A DNA stretch of 64,000 nt from Cucumibacter marinus DSM 18995 (GTDB lineage: Bacteria > Pseudomonadota > Alphaproteobacteria > Rhizobiales > Devosiaceae): positions 1-64,000 of the forward strand of contig NZ_AUCR01000010.1 in the NCBI RefSeq assembly GCF_000429865.1, read 5' to 3'. The notes under the pieces are model-generated. The model saw only the letters and a list, made by a program, of their open reading frames with translations, did not search any database and had not been told where the DNA came from. Made by a program: the position numbers and the translations under genes. Within the stretch, counting starts at the first letter, position 1. Each line of letters opens with the position of its first letter. Shown here piece after piece: positions 27,181 to 36,964 of the stretch.

Positions 27181-27591
27181 GTACCGCCTATCTCCTTCGG
27201 GCAGCCCCGGACTTGATCCGGGGTCTGTTCGAACCGGGAATAACACTGAGTTTCTGGATGTGCTTCGCCACACTCTCTGCCGTCGTTCCGGCGAAAGCCG
27301 GGGTGACGGGAGAGGACGTGGCTGGGCCAACACACAATCGCCAGCCTCACCCTGAGGTGCGAGCAGACGGCTGAGCCCCAAAAAGTTGGAGACTTTTCGG
27401 TCAAGGCGAAGCGCGAAAAAACAAGCCTCGAAGGGCGAGGGTATCTTGCACCCGCGTCACCACCCGGTTTATCCGGGTAATCCATTTGTTCGGTCTGGCG
27501 CCGTCACTTCATCTGGCACGGCCTTCACCCTCCCCTTGACGGGGAGGGCCGGGGTGGGGTGATCCGAAAACCGATCGGTCCGAAACCCCGC
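27181..27591. repeat. Repeat-rich intergenic region between glnK and the SnoaL-like gene
   Basis: No gene is seen. In order it holds a CCCCGGA-CTTGA-TCCGGGG hairpin (27205-27223), a 65-bp dispersed repeat (27236-27300; second copy 41996-42060, 54 of 65 identical), a CTCACCCTGAGG...CCTCGAAGGGCGAGGG block (27346-27452) and an ACCCGG-TTTAT-CCGGGT hairpin (27462-27478). The first hairpin may serve as the glnK terminator. Confidence 0.65.
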
Positions 27592-28011
27592 TCACCGCGT
27601 GTGCGCCTTCAATTGCGCCACCAGCGCCCCGATCGTATTGACGCTCCAATGCTCGGCATAGCGCCCATCCCGCACGATGACGATATCGATCACCTCGATC
27701 CGGACTGGCTCCCCGGTCGGTGCTGCACCCATCAGCGGCCCGGTCAACCGGCCCGTCAGCGATTTGCGGGTCACAACCTTCTCGCCTTCGCCAACCATAT
27801 CGTGGATGTCCACGCAAAGGTCCGGAATGGCCGGGCGCAATATGGTCTCGAAAGTCGTCCATAGGCCTTCGGGCCCGCGCTCGGCGCCGGGCAGTGCGGT
27901 GTGATTGACGAAATCCGGCGCCACCAACGCCTCGAACGCTGCCCGGTCGCCCTTCTCGATCACTTCGCGGTTGAACCGCGTGACGACGGCCTTGTTCTCG
28001 TTGATGGTCAT
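27592..28011 (-). CDS. SnoaL-like (ester cyclase family) protein
   Basis: The 139-residue protein has the NTF2-like SnoaL fold: NKAVVTRFNREVIEKGDRAAFEALVAPDFVNHTALPG, then PDLCVDIHDMVGEGEKVVTRKSLTG and a C-terminal RDGRYAEHWSVNTIGALVAQL. Such proteins bind or isomerise small hydrophobic compounds; no substrate can be named. It is a single-gene unit between the repeat field and hisB, pointing away from hisB. Confidence 0.85.
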   Translation of the reverse strand: MTINENKAVVTRFNREVIEKGDRAAFEALVAPDFVNHTALPGAERGPEGLWTTFETILRPAIPDLCVDIHDMVGEGEKVVTRKSLTGRLTGPLMGAAPTGEPVRIEVIDIVIVRDGRYAEHWSVNTIGALVAQLKAHTR

Positions 28012-28101
28012 AGCGCCAATCCCCGTGTTGCTTTTGGCAGGCTTCTAGCCTGTACTTTGGAGGAGGTCGAACGCTGAGGCGTTGGAGACCACCCTCGTGC
28101 T

Positions 28102-28145
28102 GTCCCGGACACCTTCGGCCTCACGCCGGAGGGCAGATCCGGGAC
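28102..28145. repeat. Long hairpin upstream of hisB
   Basis: GTCCCGGA (28102-28109) pairs with TCCGGGAC (28138-28145), enclosing a second stem CCTTCGGC/GCCGGAGG. It lies in the 248-bp gap before hisB. I see no leader peptide rich in His, so classical attenuation is not supported. Confidence 0.45.
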
Positions 28146-28259
28146 CTGTTGACGTTACTTTTGCCAGGCACGGCGACCCCCACCTTCCCCCTTGCCCAAA
28201 TTGCTGATACTCAAGCGCCGTTTCCGCCCCGCACCGGGGCGCGCGACGGAGAAGTGCTC

Positions 28260-28847
28260 ATGCGCAAGGCAGAGATCGCCCGCAAGACCAACGAAACCGA
28301 GATCAGCGTATCCGTCGATCTCGATGGCACCGGCAGCGCCGATATTAAGACTGGTGTCGGTTTTTTCGATCACATGCTCGACCAGTTGGCCCGTCACGGC
28401 CTGATGGATCTTGTGATCCGCGCCAAGGGCGATCTGCATATCGACCAGCACCACACCGTCGAGGATACCGGCATCGCCCTCGGCCAGGCTTTCCAGAAGG
28501 CCCTGGGCGACAAAAAGGGCATCCGCCGTTACGCAAGCTGCGATCTCGTGATGGACGAAGCCAGGTCTTCGGTCGCCATCGACGTGTCCGGCCGGCCATT
28601 CCTTGTCTGGCGGGTCGAGTTCCCGCGCGACAAGATCGGCGATTTCGATACCGAGCTGGTGCGCGAATGGTTCCAGGCTTTTTCGATGAATGCCGGCATC
28701 ACCTGCCATGTCGAAAATGCCTATGGCGAGAACGCCCACCACATTGCCGAAAGCTGTTTCAAGGCGCTGGCCCGAGCCCTGCGCGATGCGGTCGAGATCG
28801 ACCCGCGCGTCGGCGACCGCGTACCCTCGACCAAGGGCACGCTTTAA
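28260..28847 (+). CDS. hisB: Imidazoleglycerol-phosphate dehydratase
   Basis: HisB dehydrates imidazole-glycerol phosphate in histidine synthesis. The 195-residue monofunctional form has the two metal-binding HHT/HHI motifs ([17 protein letters not shown] and [18 protein letters not shown]). The ATG at 28260 has GGAGAAG upstream; 37 in-frame codons before it are not family-like. It is the first gene of the his run. Confidence 0.96.
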   Translation: MRKAEIARKTNETEISVSVDLDGTGSADIKTGVGFFDHMLDQLARHGLMDLVIRAKGDLHIDQHHTVEDTGIALGQAFQKALGDKKGIRRYASCDLVMDEARSSVAIDVSGRPFLVWRVEFPRDKIGDFDTELVREWFQAFSMNAGITCHVENAYGENAHHIAESCFKALARALRDAVEIDPRVGDRVPSTKGTL

Positions 28848-28869
28848 GGCGATGTGAGCGGAGGCGCAG

Positions 28870-29298
28870 ATGCGCATCTATTCGGTTTATGAGGGCAATC
28901 CGGGCAAGAAAGATCCGGGCAAGAAAGACAAGTCCGGCAGAAGCGGGGAACTGGCGCCGCTCGATACGCGCGAACTGACCGTTCTCGCCGAGCGCTTTTC
29001 CATTCCTGCCGCGCTTTTCACGCCGTTCTGGTGCATCTGGCACGGGCTCTGGCTCGAACTTCTGGCCTATTTCGGCGTCGCGGTCATTTTGGCCTTCATC
29101 GCTGCCGGCTTCGGTCAGGATGCGGCGGGCGGCATCGGGCTCGTCGTCGCCATCCTTATCGGTTTCGAGGCCGCCGCTATTCGCGGCAAGGCGCTTGTCC
29201 GGCGCGGCTACACCCACGCCACCGATCTGCGCGCACCCTCCGCCCGTGAGGCCGAACTGGTCTATGTCGCCGAAGCGCTCGAACAGGGACAGGCATAA
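28870..29298 (+). CDS. DUF2628 membrane protein
   Basis: The 142-residue protein begins [10 protein letters not shown], typical of DUF2628. A Lys/Gly repeat ([11 protein letters not shown]) lies at about residues 11-21. Three hydrophobic segments span about 50-100 ([20 protein letters not shown], then [13 protein letters not shown] and [16 protein letters not shown]). The family sits between hisB and hisH in many Rhizobiales; its function is unknown. It overlaps hisH by 1 bp (TAATG). Confidence 0.85.
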   Translation: MRIYSVYEGNPGKKDPGKKDKSGRSGELAPLDTRELTVLAERFSIPAALFTPFWCIWHGLWLELLAYFGVAVILAFIAAGFGQDAAGGIGLVVAILIGFEAAAIRGKALVRRGYTHATDLRAPSAREAELVYVAEALEQGQA

Positions 29299-29963
29299 TG
29301 GCTGAAACCGTCGCCATCATCGACTACGGCTCGGGCAATCTGCATTCGGCCCATTCCGCCTTTGTCAAATCCGCCGAGCGGCTCGACCATTCACCTCGGA
29401 TCGTCGTCACCGACGATCCGGAGATTGTGCGCCGGGCCGACCGGCTGGTGCTGCCCGGTGTTGGCGCCTATGGCGATTGCCGCGCGGGCCTGTTCGCCGT
29501 TCCCGGTCTCGTCGAGGCGCTGACCGAAAATGCGCGGCAAAAGGCCAATCCTTTTCTCGGCATCTGCGTGGGCATGCAATTGCTCGCCACCAAAGGCATC
29601 GAGAAAGGCACGCATCAGGGTCTGGGATGGATTCCGGGCACGGTCGTGCCGCTGACCCCGGCCGATCCCGCACTCAAGATCCCGCATATGGGGTGGAACG
29701 AGGTAGCCGTAAACGAAAAGGCCCGCATTTACGGCCCCTTTTCGGACGGCGCGGGCACAGTTTTGGCTGGCCACGCCTATTTCGTGCACTCCTATCATTT
29801 CGTCGCCGACAACCCGGCCCATGTCATCGCCACGACCGACTATGGCGGGCCGGTGACCGCCGCGGTGCTCGACGGCAATATCGCCGGCACCCAGTTCCAC
29901 CCCGAAAAAAGCCAGCACTACGGCCTTGATCTGATTGAGAATTTCCTGAAGTGGACACCTTGA
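29298..29963 (+). CDS. hisH: Imidazole glycerol phosphate synthase glutaminase subunit HisH
   Basis: HisH releases ammonia from glutamine for HisF. The 221-residue class I glutamine amidotransferase has the nucleophile in [12 protein letters not shown] and the His/Glu pair in [10 protein letters not shown]. It begins on the last base of the DUF2628 stop and lies 4 bp before hisA. Confidence 0.96.
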   Translation: MAETVAIIDYGSGNLHSAHSAFVKSAERLDHSPRIVVTDDPEIVRRADRLVLPGVGAYGDCRAGLFAVPGLVEALTENARQKANPFLGICVGMQLLATKGIEKGTHQGLGWIPGTVVPLTPADPALKIPHMGWNEVAVNEKARIYGPFSDGAGTVLAGHAYFVHSYHFVADNPAHVIATTDYGGPVTAAVLDGNIAGTQFHPEKSQHYGLDLIENFLKWTP

Positions 29964-29967
29964 CCCG

Positions 29968-30699
29968 ATGATCCTGTTTCCCGCCATCGATCTCAAAAAC
30001 GGCGAATGCGTCCGCCTCAAAAAGGGCGATATGAACGAGGCCACGGTTTACAACACCGACCCGCTGGCCCAGGCGAAAGCCTTTGCGGATCAAGGCTTTG
30101 AGTATCTGCACATGGTCGATCTCGATGGCGCTTTCGCCGGCGAGAGCGTCAATGGCAAGGCGGTTGAGGCGGTCCTTGGCGAACTCGATATCCCGGTTCA
30201 GCTCGGCGGTGGCATCCGCACGATGGCCCAGATCGAGGCATGGCTCGAAAAGGGCCTTTCGCGGGTGATTCTGGGCACGATTGCCTTGCGCGATCCCGAT
30301 CTCGTCATCGCCGCCTGCAAGGCCCATCCCGGCCATATCGCGGTCGGTATCGATGCCCGCGGCGGCAAGGTCGCCGTCGAGGGCTGGGCGGAGACCGCCG
30401 AACTTGAAGCCGTTGAAATGGCAAAGCAATTCGAAGGCGCCGGGGTGGCTGCCATCATCTATACCGATATCGATCGCGATGGTGTGCTCACCGGCATCAA
30501 CTGGGCCGCGACCCTCGAGCTGGCCCGCGCCGTCTCGATCCCCGTCATCGCTTCGGGGGGACTTGCCTCCATGACCGATATCGAGACCCTCGCCGGTCCC
30601 GACATGGCGATCCTTGAAGGTGCGATCACCGGCCGCGCGCTCTATGATGGCCGCATCGATCCCGCCAAGGCGCTGGAATTGTTGAGGAACGCGGCATGA
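29968..30699 (+). CDS. hisA: ProFAR isomerase HisA
   Basis: HisA isomerises ProFAR to PRFAR. The 243-residue half-barrel-repeat TIM barrel has catalytic D8 ([16 protein letters not shown]) and a second aspartate in [15 protein letters not shown]. Its stop TGA lies inside the ATGA start of a duplicated hisF 5' end rather than of the true hisF. Confidence 0.96.
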   Translation: MILFPAIDLKNGECVRLKKGDMNEATVYNTDPLAQAKAFADQGFEYLHMVDLDGAFAGESVNGKAVEAVLGELDIPVQLGGGIRTMAQIEAWLEKGLSRVILGTIALRDPDLVIAACKAHPGHIAVGIDARGGKVAVEGWAETAELEAVEMAKQFEGAGVAAIIYTDIDRDGVLTGINWAATLELARAVSIPVIASGGLASMTDIETLAGPDMAILEGAITGRALYDGRIDPAKALELLRNAA

Positions 30700-30821
30700 C
30701 CCTCAAGAACCGCATCATTCCCTGTCTCGATGTGGAGGACGGTCGCACGCGTCGCCCGCAGCGCGTCCTGCGCGAGGACGCGCAAGCCGGGAACACGACG
30801 CGGGAAGGGAAAAGTCGATGA
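30696..30821 (+). pseudogene. Duplicated, truncated hisF 5' end forming a 41-codon minigene
   Basis: The first about 50 nt (30696-30745) repeat the start of hisF almost exactly ([13 protein letters not shown]; differences G/A and T/C at two sites). The reading frame then turns into unrelated Arg-rich sequence. It ends with a TGA that overlaps the true hisF ATG (ATGA at 30818-30821). The unrelated part contains nested inverted repeats: CGCGTCG/CGACGCG outside and GCGCGTCC/GGACGCGC inside. Both junctions keep 4-bp overlap, so translational coupling from hisA to hisF could pass through it. Whether the peptide exists is unknown. Confidence 0.6.
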
Positions 30822-31600
30822 CCCTCAAGAACCGCATCATTCCCTGTCTCGATGTGAAGGACGGCCGCGTCGTCAAGGGCGTGCAATTCGTCGACCTGAT
30901 CGATGCCGGCGATCCGGTCGAGGCCGCCATCGCCTATGATGCTGCGGGGGCGGACGAACTCTGCTTTCTCGATATCACCGCCAGCCATGAAGACCGCGCA
31001 ACCCTGTTCGATCTGGTCGCCCGCACTGCCGAACATTGCTTCATGCCGTTGACGGTCGGGGGCGGCGTGCGCGCGGTCGAGGATATCCGCAAATTGCTTT
31101 TGTCAGGCGCCGACAAGGTCTCGATCAACACCGCCGCGGTGCGCGACCGTGATTTCGTCAACCGGGCCGCCGACAAGTTCGGCAATCAGTGCATCACCGT
31201 CTCGATCGACGCCAAGCGCGTCTCCGCCGAAGGCGAGCCTCCGCGCTGGGAGATCTTCACCCATGGCGGGCGCAATGAAACCGGCATCGATGCGGTGGAA
31301 TTCGCCGTTGAGATGGCCGAACGCGGGGCAGGGGAGCTCTTGGTGACCTCGATGGACCGCGACGGCACCCAATCGGGTTTTGATCTCGGGCTGACCCGCA
31401 CCATCGCCGATGCGGTGCCTGTGCCTGTGGTCGCCTCGGGCGGCGTCGGCAGCCTCGACGATCTGGCTGAGGGCGTCCTCAAGGGCCATGCCAGCGCCGT
31501 GCTGGCGGCCTCGATCTTCCATTTTGGCCGTTTTTCCATTGCCGAGGCCAAGGCCCATCTGGCAAAAGCGGGCATTCCCATGCGGCTCGACACCGCCTGA
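30818..31600 (+). CDS. hisF: Imidazole glycerol phosphate synthase cyclase subunit HisF
   Basis: HisF joins PRFAR and ammonia to give imidazole-glycerol phosphate and AICAR. The 260-residue TIM barrel has D12 ([15 protein letters not shown]), [17 protein letters not shown] with the second catalytic aspartate and the C-terminal [13 protein letters not shown]. The ATG has GGAAGGGAAAA upstream, provided by the inserted sequence after the hisF duplication. The full gene appears intact. Confidence 0.96.
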   Translation: MTLKNRIIPCLDVKDGRVVKGVQFVDLIDAGDPVEAAIAYDAAGADELCFLDITASHEDRATLFDLVARTAEHCFMPLTVGGGVRAVEDIRKLLLSGADKVSINTAAVRDRDFVNRAADKFGNQCITVSIDAKRVSAEGEPPRWEIFTHGGRNETGIDAVEFAVEMAERGAGELLVTSMDRDGTQSGFDLGLTRTIADAVPVPVVASGGVGSLDDLAEGVLKGHASAVLAASIFHFGRFSIAEAKAHLAKAGIPMRLDTA

Positions 31601-31654
31601 GCCGCGCGGCCCTGCCCCTGAGTTTTTCCGGAGGGGCCTTTCCTGGAGGGGACC

Positions 31655-31981
31655 ATGACATTCACGCTCGACGACCTCGAAAAGGTCATCGCCAATCGCG
31701 CCACCGCCTCGCCGGCGGAGAGCTACACCGCTAGGCTGATGGCCGAGGGCGTCGCCAAATGCGCGCAAAAGCTCGGCGAAGAAGCGGTCGAGGCAGCCAT
31801 TGCCGCGGTCAAACCCGACCGCGAGGAACTGATCCGCGAGACCGCTGACCTGCTCTATCATCTGCTCGTCACCCTGCGTGCCAGCGGGGTCGACCTCAGC
31901 GAGGTCTATGAGGAGCTTGGCGCACGCCAGCACCGCCAGGGCCTTGCCGAAGCCGGCATCGAACGCGAGGCCGATGCGTGA
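31655..31981 (+). CDS. hisE: Phosphoribosyl-ATP pyrophosphatase
   Basis: HisE hydrolyses phosphoribosyl-ATP to phosphoribosyl-AMP. The 108-residue all-alpha protein has [29 protein letters not shown], which contains the metal-binding EExxE-like acidic cluster, and [20 protein letters not shown] lies upstream of its ATG. It overlaps coaA by 8 bp. Confidence 0.95.
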   Translation: MTFTLDDLEKVIANRATASPAESYTARLMAEGVAKCAQKLGEEAVEAAIAAVKPDREELIRETADLLYHLLVTLRASGVDLSEVYEELGARQHRQGLAEAGIEREADA

Positions 31982-32957
31982 AGACGGCGCGGGGGCCGGC
32001 CGAATGATCGAATCCATCTTCGGGGCGGAGCTCTCGCCCTATCACGAGTTTTCCGCTGCCGAATGGGCACGCCTGCGCGCCGACGAGCCGATGACGCTCG
32101 AGCCGGAGGATATCAAGCGCCTGCGTTCGCTCAACGACCCGATCTCGATGGCCGAGGCCGAGCAGATCTATCTGCCGCTTACCCGCCTGCTCTCGCTCTA
32201 TGTCGAGGCCATCCACGGGCTGCACCATGTCTCCTCGGCCTTTTTGCAGCACAATGGCGAACGGACTCCGTTCATCATCGGGGTCGCCGGCTCGGTCGCG
32301 GTCGGCAAATCGACTACCGCCCGCATCCTGCGCGCGCTTTTGCGGCGCTGGCCCGCCTCGCCCAAGGTCGATCTGGTCACCACCGACGGGTTCCTTCTGC
32401 CCAATTCAGAGCTCGAAAAACGCGGGCTCATGGAGCGCAAGGGCTTCCCCGAAAGCTATGATCGGCTGGCTTTTCTGCGATTCCTCGCAGCGATCAAGTC
32501 CGGCAAGCCCAATGTCGAGGCGCCGCTCTATTCGCACCTCACCTATGACGTGCTGGGTGAAACGGTCACCGTCGACCGGCCTGACATCCTGATCGTTGAA
32601 GGGCTCAATATCCTGCAACCCGGCGATTTGCCCAAAACCGGCAAGCCGGTGGTGTTCGCGTCCGATTTTCTGGATTTCTCGGTCTATATCGATGCGCCGG
32701 AGCCGCTATTGCGCCAGTGGTATGTCGAACGCTTCCTGTCCTTGCGCGACACTGCCTTCAAGGACCCGAATTCATTCTTCCATCGCTTTTCCAAGCTGAC
32801 CGAGACCGAGGCGCGCGAACTTGCCGCCGAGATCTGGACCTCGATCAACCTGCCCAACCTGACGGAAAACATCGTGCCCACCCGCGGCCGGGCCGATCTC
32901 ATTCTGACCAAGAGCCATGACCACGCCATCGATCGGGTGGCCCTGCGACGGCTGTAG
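31974..32957 (+). CDS. coaA: Pantothenate kinase (type I)
   Basis: CoaA phosphorylates pantothenate, the committed step of coenzyme A synthesis. From the ATG at 31974 (GAGG upstream) the protein has 327 residues; ATG 32004 gives 317, closer to E. coli. It has Walker [45 protein letters not shown] and the C-terminal [11 protein letters not shown]. It shares its start region with the end of hisE, linking CoA synthesis to the his run, an arrangement seen in relatives. Confidence 0.95.
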   Translation: MREDGAGAGRMIESIFGAELSPYHEFSAAEWARLRADEPMTLEPEDIKRLRSLNDPISMAEAEQIYLPLTRLLSLYVEAIHGLHHVSSAFLQHNGERTPFIIGVAGSVAVGKSTTARILRALLRRWPASPKVDLVTTDGFLLPNSELEKRGLMERKGFPESYDRLAFLRFLAAIKSGKPNVEAPLYSHLTYDVLGETVTVDRPDILIVEGLNILQPGDLPKTGKPVVFASDFLDFSVYIDAPEPLLRQWYVERFLSLRDTAFKDPNSFFHRFSKLTETEARELAAEIWTSINLPNLTENIVPTRGRADLILTKSHDHAIDRVALRRL

Positions 32958-33176
32958 TTGTGAGATCGTCCTGAGGTTTCAAATTCGATGGCGGGTTTGC
33001 CGGGTGTCAGGCCTGACCCCCACCACCTCGTCACCCTCGGACTTGATCCGAGGGTCCATGAGGCCGCGCTGCTCGATTAGCACTTGCGATTGATGAGGGA
33101 CCGGTTCTTGAGCGTCACTTCATCATGGATTCTCGGGTCAAGCCCGAGAATGACGCAGTGTTGTTCCACCGGATGG
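32958..33176. repeat. REP-like hairpins between coaA and gshB
   Basis: This convergent gap has CCCTCGGA-CTTGA-TCCGAGGG (33034-33054) and TTCTCGGG-TCAAG-CCCGAGAA (33130-33150). Both are perfect 8-bp stems over 5-nt loops, in opposite loop orientation. They may end transcription from both sides. No gene is seen. Confidence 0.65.
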
Positions 33177-34136
33177 TCAATCTACCCGCCGCTTCTCGAT
33201 CGCGTCCCAGATCAATGGCGAGATATCCGGCCCGCCAAGATCGGTGATGTTGCGGATGCCGGTCGGGGAGGTGACGTTGATCTCGGTCAGATAGTCCCCG
33301 ATCACGTCGATCCCGACAAAGATCAGATCCCGCTCGACAAGCGCCGGCCTGATCGTTTCGCAGATCTCGCGGTCGCGTGCGGTCAGTTCGACCAGTTCGC
33401 CGCGTCCGCCCACATGCAGGTTCGAACGCGCTTCACCCGATGCCGGAATGCGGTTGAGCGCGGCCACCGGCTCGCCATCGACGATGATGATGCGCCGGTC
33501 GCCCTTGCGCACAGCCGGTAGATAGCCCTGCACGATATAGGGTTCACGCCAGGTTGCCTCGAAGATTTCGAGCAGCGCGTTGAGGTTCGAATCCTCTTCG
33601 CGCAGATGAAACACCCCCGCGCCACCATTGCCGTAAAGCGGCTTGATGATCACATCGCCATGCTCCTCGCGAAAGGCGCGCACCGCGGCCCGGTCCCGGG
33701 TGACGAGTGTCGGCGGCATGAGTTCGGGGAACTCCATGACGAGAATCTTCTCCGGCGCATTGCGCACATGGCCGGGATGATTGACCACCAGGGTCTCGGG
33801 ATGGATCACCTCGAGCATATGGGTCGTGGTGATATAGGCCATGTCGAAGGGCGGGTCTTGGCGGAGCAGAACGACGTCGAACTCGCGCAAATCCGTGCGC
33901 GCCGCATCACCCATCTCGTACCAGCGCTTGTCGTCGTCATTGACCGTGATCGGCGAGACGGAAGCGGAAACGGTGCGCCCGGTCTGCGCCAGCGTGTCGG
34001 GCGTGTAGTAGAACAGCGCATGCCCGCGCGTTTGCGCCTCGCGCATCAGCGCCACGGTCGAATCGCCTTCCGCATGAAGGCCCGCTGCCGGGTCGGCCTG
34101 CACTGCCACCTTGAGGGGTTTTCTCGTCAAAGCCAT
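33177..34136 (-). CDS. gshB: Glutathione synthetase
   Basis: GshB joins gamma-glutamylcysteine and glycine. The 319-residue ATP-grasp enzyme has [47 protein letters not shown] and the ATP-grasp core [16 protein letters not shown], and ends with [15 protein letters not shown]. It overlaps yraN by 10 bp; rsmI, yraN and gshB form a tight minus-strand run. Confidence 0.96.
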   Translation of the reverse strand: MALTRKPLKVAVQADPAAGLHAEGDSTVALMREAQTRGHALFYYTPDTLAQTGRTVSASVSPITVNDDDKRWYEMGDAARTDLREFDVVLLRQDPPFDMAYITTTHMLEVIHPETLVVNHPGHVRNAPEKILVMEFPELMPPTLVTRDRAAVRAFREEHGDVIIKPLYGNGGAGVFHLREEDSNLNALLEIFEATWREPYIVQGYLPAVRKGDRRIIIVDGEPVAALNRIPASGEARSNLHVGGRGELVELTARDREICETIRPALVERDLIFVGIDVIGDYLTEINVTSPTGIRNITDLGGPDISPLIWDAIEKRRVD

Positions 34137-34504
34137 GACCCGGTTGTCCTTTCGCTCGTCTCGAATGCGTGTCTCACATGGCGCGGCCAGCGCGCGGACG
34201 CAAGTAGGATCACGTCAAATCGCATATCACGCCCCTGATGGTTGGGGTGCCGGCCCACCCAATACCGGGCCGCCTCGACGATCCGGTGCTGGTTGACCGC
34301 CATCAGCGCGGTTTCGGCGTTCCGCAAGCGGGCCTTTACTTCCACAAACACCAGTGTCCCGCGATGCAGCGCAATCAGATCGATCTCCCCGCGCGGGGTC
34401 CGCACGCGCCTGTCGAGGATCCGCCAGCCGCGCAGCCGCAGCCAAAGCGCGATGGCGGTTTCGGCGCGGCGCCCGAACTGCTCGGCGCGCTTGCGGTCAG
34501 CCAC
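34127..34504 (-). CDS. yraN: UPF0102/YraN-family protein
   Basis: The 125-residue protein has an endonuclease-like core: [46 protein letters not shown] (E/D-EVK pattern). The family is conserved but its function is unproven. It overlaps both rsmI (8 bp) and gshB (10 bp). In E. coli yraN also sits with rsmI and lpoA. Confidence 0.9.
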   Translation of the reverse strand: MADRKRAEQFGRRAETAIALWLRLRGWRILDRRVRTPRGEIDLIALHRGTLVFVEVKARLRNAETALMAVNQHRIVEAARYWVGRHPNHQGRDMRFDVILLASARWPRHVRHAFETSERTTGSWL

Positions 34505-35462
34505 CGCGCTTGCCTTTCTTCAGTTCAAGCCCGGCTTGATAGACGTCGCGCCTGGGCAGCGAAAACGCCTCGGCAATCTCGGCTGCCGCCTGTTTGAGCG
34601 GCACATCGTTGAGCCGCACCGTGAGCGCATCGCGCCATTCGTCCGGGTTCGCTACCCTTTCCTCGGCGCCCGAAACCAGAATGACGATCTCTCCGCGCAC
34701 GGTCTGGTCCGCGAAACCCTCGGCGAGAGCGCCGAGCGTGCCGGTGTGAAAGGTCTCATGCGCCTTGGTCAGTTCACGCGCCACCACCGCCTGCCGGTCG
34801 CTGCCGAACACGCCCGCCATGGCGCCAAGGGTCTTGGTGACCCGGCGCGGGGATTCGAAAAACACCAGCGTTTCGCCACGCTCGGCGAGATCGCGCAACG
34901 CGGTCTCGCGAGCACCTGCCTTGGATGGCAAAAACCCGATAAAGGTGAAGGCGTCTGTCGGGAGACCCGCCCCGGACAGGGCCGTGACGACGGAAGACGC
35001 GCCCGGAATGGGGATGACCGGCAGTCCCTGGTCGCGCAACAGGCGCACCAGCACGAAACCGGGATCGGAAATCAGCGGGGTGCCGGCATCCGAGATCAGT
35101 GCCACCGCCTCTCCGCCGGCAATCCGCTCCGCCATCGTTTCGGCCTGCTGGCGTTCATTGTGTTCATGCAGCGCGCGTCTTGGTGTCGAGATGCCGAAAT
35201 GCGTCAGCAACACACCGGAGGTGCGCGTGTCCTCGCAAAGAATGAGATCTGCCCCCGCCAGGGTCCTGAGCGCGCGCAGGGTCATGTCGCCGAGATTGCC
35301 GATCGGCGTGGCCACGGGATAGAGCCCTTGAGGCAGCCGGGGCGCTTCGAAGGCAGACCCCTCGATCACATAACGCCGCCCGGCTTCGGGGGATTTTCCG
35401 CTCTCTGTCACGCTGCGATCCACCTCTTGCCCCATTTCCGGTGTCTGCATGGGGCGGGGCAT
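34497..35462 (-). CDS. rsmI: 16S rRNA (cytidine1402-2'-O)-methyltransferase RsmI
   Basis: RsmI 2'-O-methylates C1402 in the decoding centre. The 321-residue protein has VATPIGNLGDMTLRALRTL, EDTRTSGVLL and VALISDAGTPLISDPGF, all signatures of the tetrapyrrole-methylase-like fold. ATGs at residues 5 and 10 are alternative starts. It is divergent from the LpoA-like gene with a 168-bp promoter gap. Confidence 0.95.
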   Translation of the reverse strand: MPRPMQTPEMGQEVDRSVTESGKSPEAGRRYVIEGSAFEAPRLPQGLYPVATPIGNLGDMTLRALRTLAGADLILCEDTRTSGVLLTHFGISTPRRALHEHNERQQAETMAERIAGGEAVALISDAGTPLISDPGFVLVRLLRDQGLPVIPIPGASSVVTALSGAGLPTDAFTFIGFLPSKAGARETALRDLAERGETLVFFESPRRVTKTLGAMAGVFGSDRQAVVARELTKAHETFHTGTLGALAEGFADQTVRGEIVILVSGAEERVANPDEWRDALTVRLNDVPLKQAAAEIAEAFSLPRRDVYQAGLELKKGKRGG

Positions 35463-35630
35463 GCCCGCCCGCGCTGCTCGATCCCCTGATGCGTTTTGGG
35501 CGCGTTTCGGGATAAAAGCGCAATGACGTCTTTAAGCGCGGGGGCGGGTTTTGTATAGCTTGACGCCCGTACCGGGGCCGCCGGATGCATTCCGGACAAT
35601 CAGACGCGGCGGGGCAATAAGGGGAAGATC

Positions 35631-36929
35631 ATGTCGATGACAATGACCATGGGCACAGCAACCATGGAAAAAGGGGCGGGCCGTGCCATGACGCGCTGGC
35701 CGCGCGGGATGCTCACCGCCGCGCTCTGGGCCCTGGCCGCCATGATCCTGATGCAGGTCTCGACCTGTTCACCGGCAGGCGATGTCTTCGGCTCGCGCGG
35801 CGGTACGGTCGCCACCGGCATCGACGGACCCCAGACCGTGCAGATCCCTTCCAACCTGCCGCCGGCCGCCGGCGAGGTGCTGGGCACCGGGCCTGTGCGC
35901 GTGGCGCTGCTGTTGCCGCTCACCGGGGATGAAGGCCTTGCCAATGTCGGCACCTCCATGGCCAATGCCGCACGGCTGGCCATGCAGGCGATCGAGGGCG
36001 ACACCCGCATTCCGGCCAATATCCAGCTCACCATCAAGGACACCCAGGGCAGCTCCACCCGCGCCCGTCAGGTCACCTCCGAAGCCATCGCGGAAGGCTC
36101 GCAGCTTATTCTCGGCCCGCTTCTGGCCGAGAGCGTGCGTGCCGCCGGCGCCACTGCGCGGACCCAGGGCGTACCCGTGATCGGCTTTTCCAACCAGTCC
36201 GGGGTCGCCTCGGACGGCGTCTTTCTTCTCAATATTCTGCCCGAGACCGAAGCTCGCCGCTCGCTTGACTATGCACGTTCGCTCGGCCGCTCGAATATTG
36301 TCGCGCTGGTCTCCAATTCAACGGTTGGCGATGTGCAGATGGCTGCCCTGCAGGCGGCAACGGCCGCCACCGGGACTCCGATCCAGGGCGTTTATCGCTT
36401 TTCGGAAAATTCGCTCTCCGAGTTCCAGGACCAGGCCAATCTGATCATCCCGATCATCCAGTCGGGCCAGGTCGATACCCTGTTCCTGCCTGAACGCCGC
36501 TTTGCGCCCAATATCGCTTTGCTGCTCGAAAATGCGGGCGTCGACAAGAATGCCATCACCATTATCGGCTCGTCCGACTGGGATGGCGACAGCAAGATCC
36601 AGTCGACCCCCTATCTTGCCGGCGCGTTCTATCCGAGCGTCGATCCCACCGGCTACGAGCGCATGGCCGCGCAGTATGAGCCGGTTTTCGGGGCCAAGCC
36701 GCACCCGCTCTCGACCTTTGCCTACACCGCGGTATTGCTCGCCAATTCCGATGCGCTGGCCAAGGCGAACCCGCCCTTCTCGCGCACCGCGCTGACGCGC
36801 TCGAACGGGTTTGACGGCCGTGACGGGGTGTTCCGGTTCCTTTCGAACGGCACCAACACCCATGCGCTTGTCATGAAACAGGCAGAGCTCGGCGGTTCGC
36901 GCGTCGTCGACCCGGCCAAAATGCCTTAA
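35631..36929 (+). CDS. Penicillin-binding protein activator (LpoA-like lipoprotein)
   Basis: The 432-residue protein has a type I periplasmic-binding-protein fold (about 90-420; VRVALLLPLTGDEGLANVGTSMANAARLAMQA, IIGSSDWDGD). A signal anchor ends in a possible lipobox VSTC at about residue 46; threonine before the cysteine is unusual. E. coli LpoA, whose C-terminal half has the same fold, activates PBP1a from the outer membrane and lies next to rsmI/yraN, which supports this call. Several in-frame ATGs crowd the start. Confidence 0.85.
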   Translation: MSMTMTMGTATMEKGAGRAMTRWPRGMLTAALWALAAMILMQVSTCSPAGDVFGSRGGTVATGIDGPQTVQIPSNLPPAAGEVLGTGPVRVALLLPLTGDEGLANVGTSMANAARLAMQAIEGDTRIPANIQLTIKDTQGSSTRARQVTSEAIAEGSQLILGPLLAESVRAAGATARTQGVPVIGFSNQSGVASDGVFLLNILPETEARRSLDYARSLGRSNIVALVSNSTVGDVQMAALQAATAATGTPIQGVYRFSENSLSEFQDQANLIIPIIQSGQVDTLFLPERRFAPNIALLLENAGVDKNAITIIGSSDWDGDSKIQSTPYLAGAFYPSVDPTGYERMAAQYEPVFGAKPHPLSTFAYTAVLLANSDALAKANPPFSRTALTRSNGFDGRDGVFRFLSNGTNTHALVMKQAELGGSRVVDPAKMP

Positions 36930-36964
36930 GGGAAGATGCTCTAAGCCCGTTTCGGGATTTCAGA

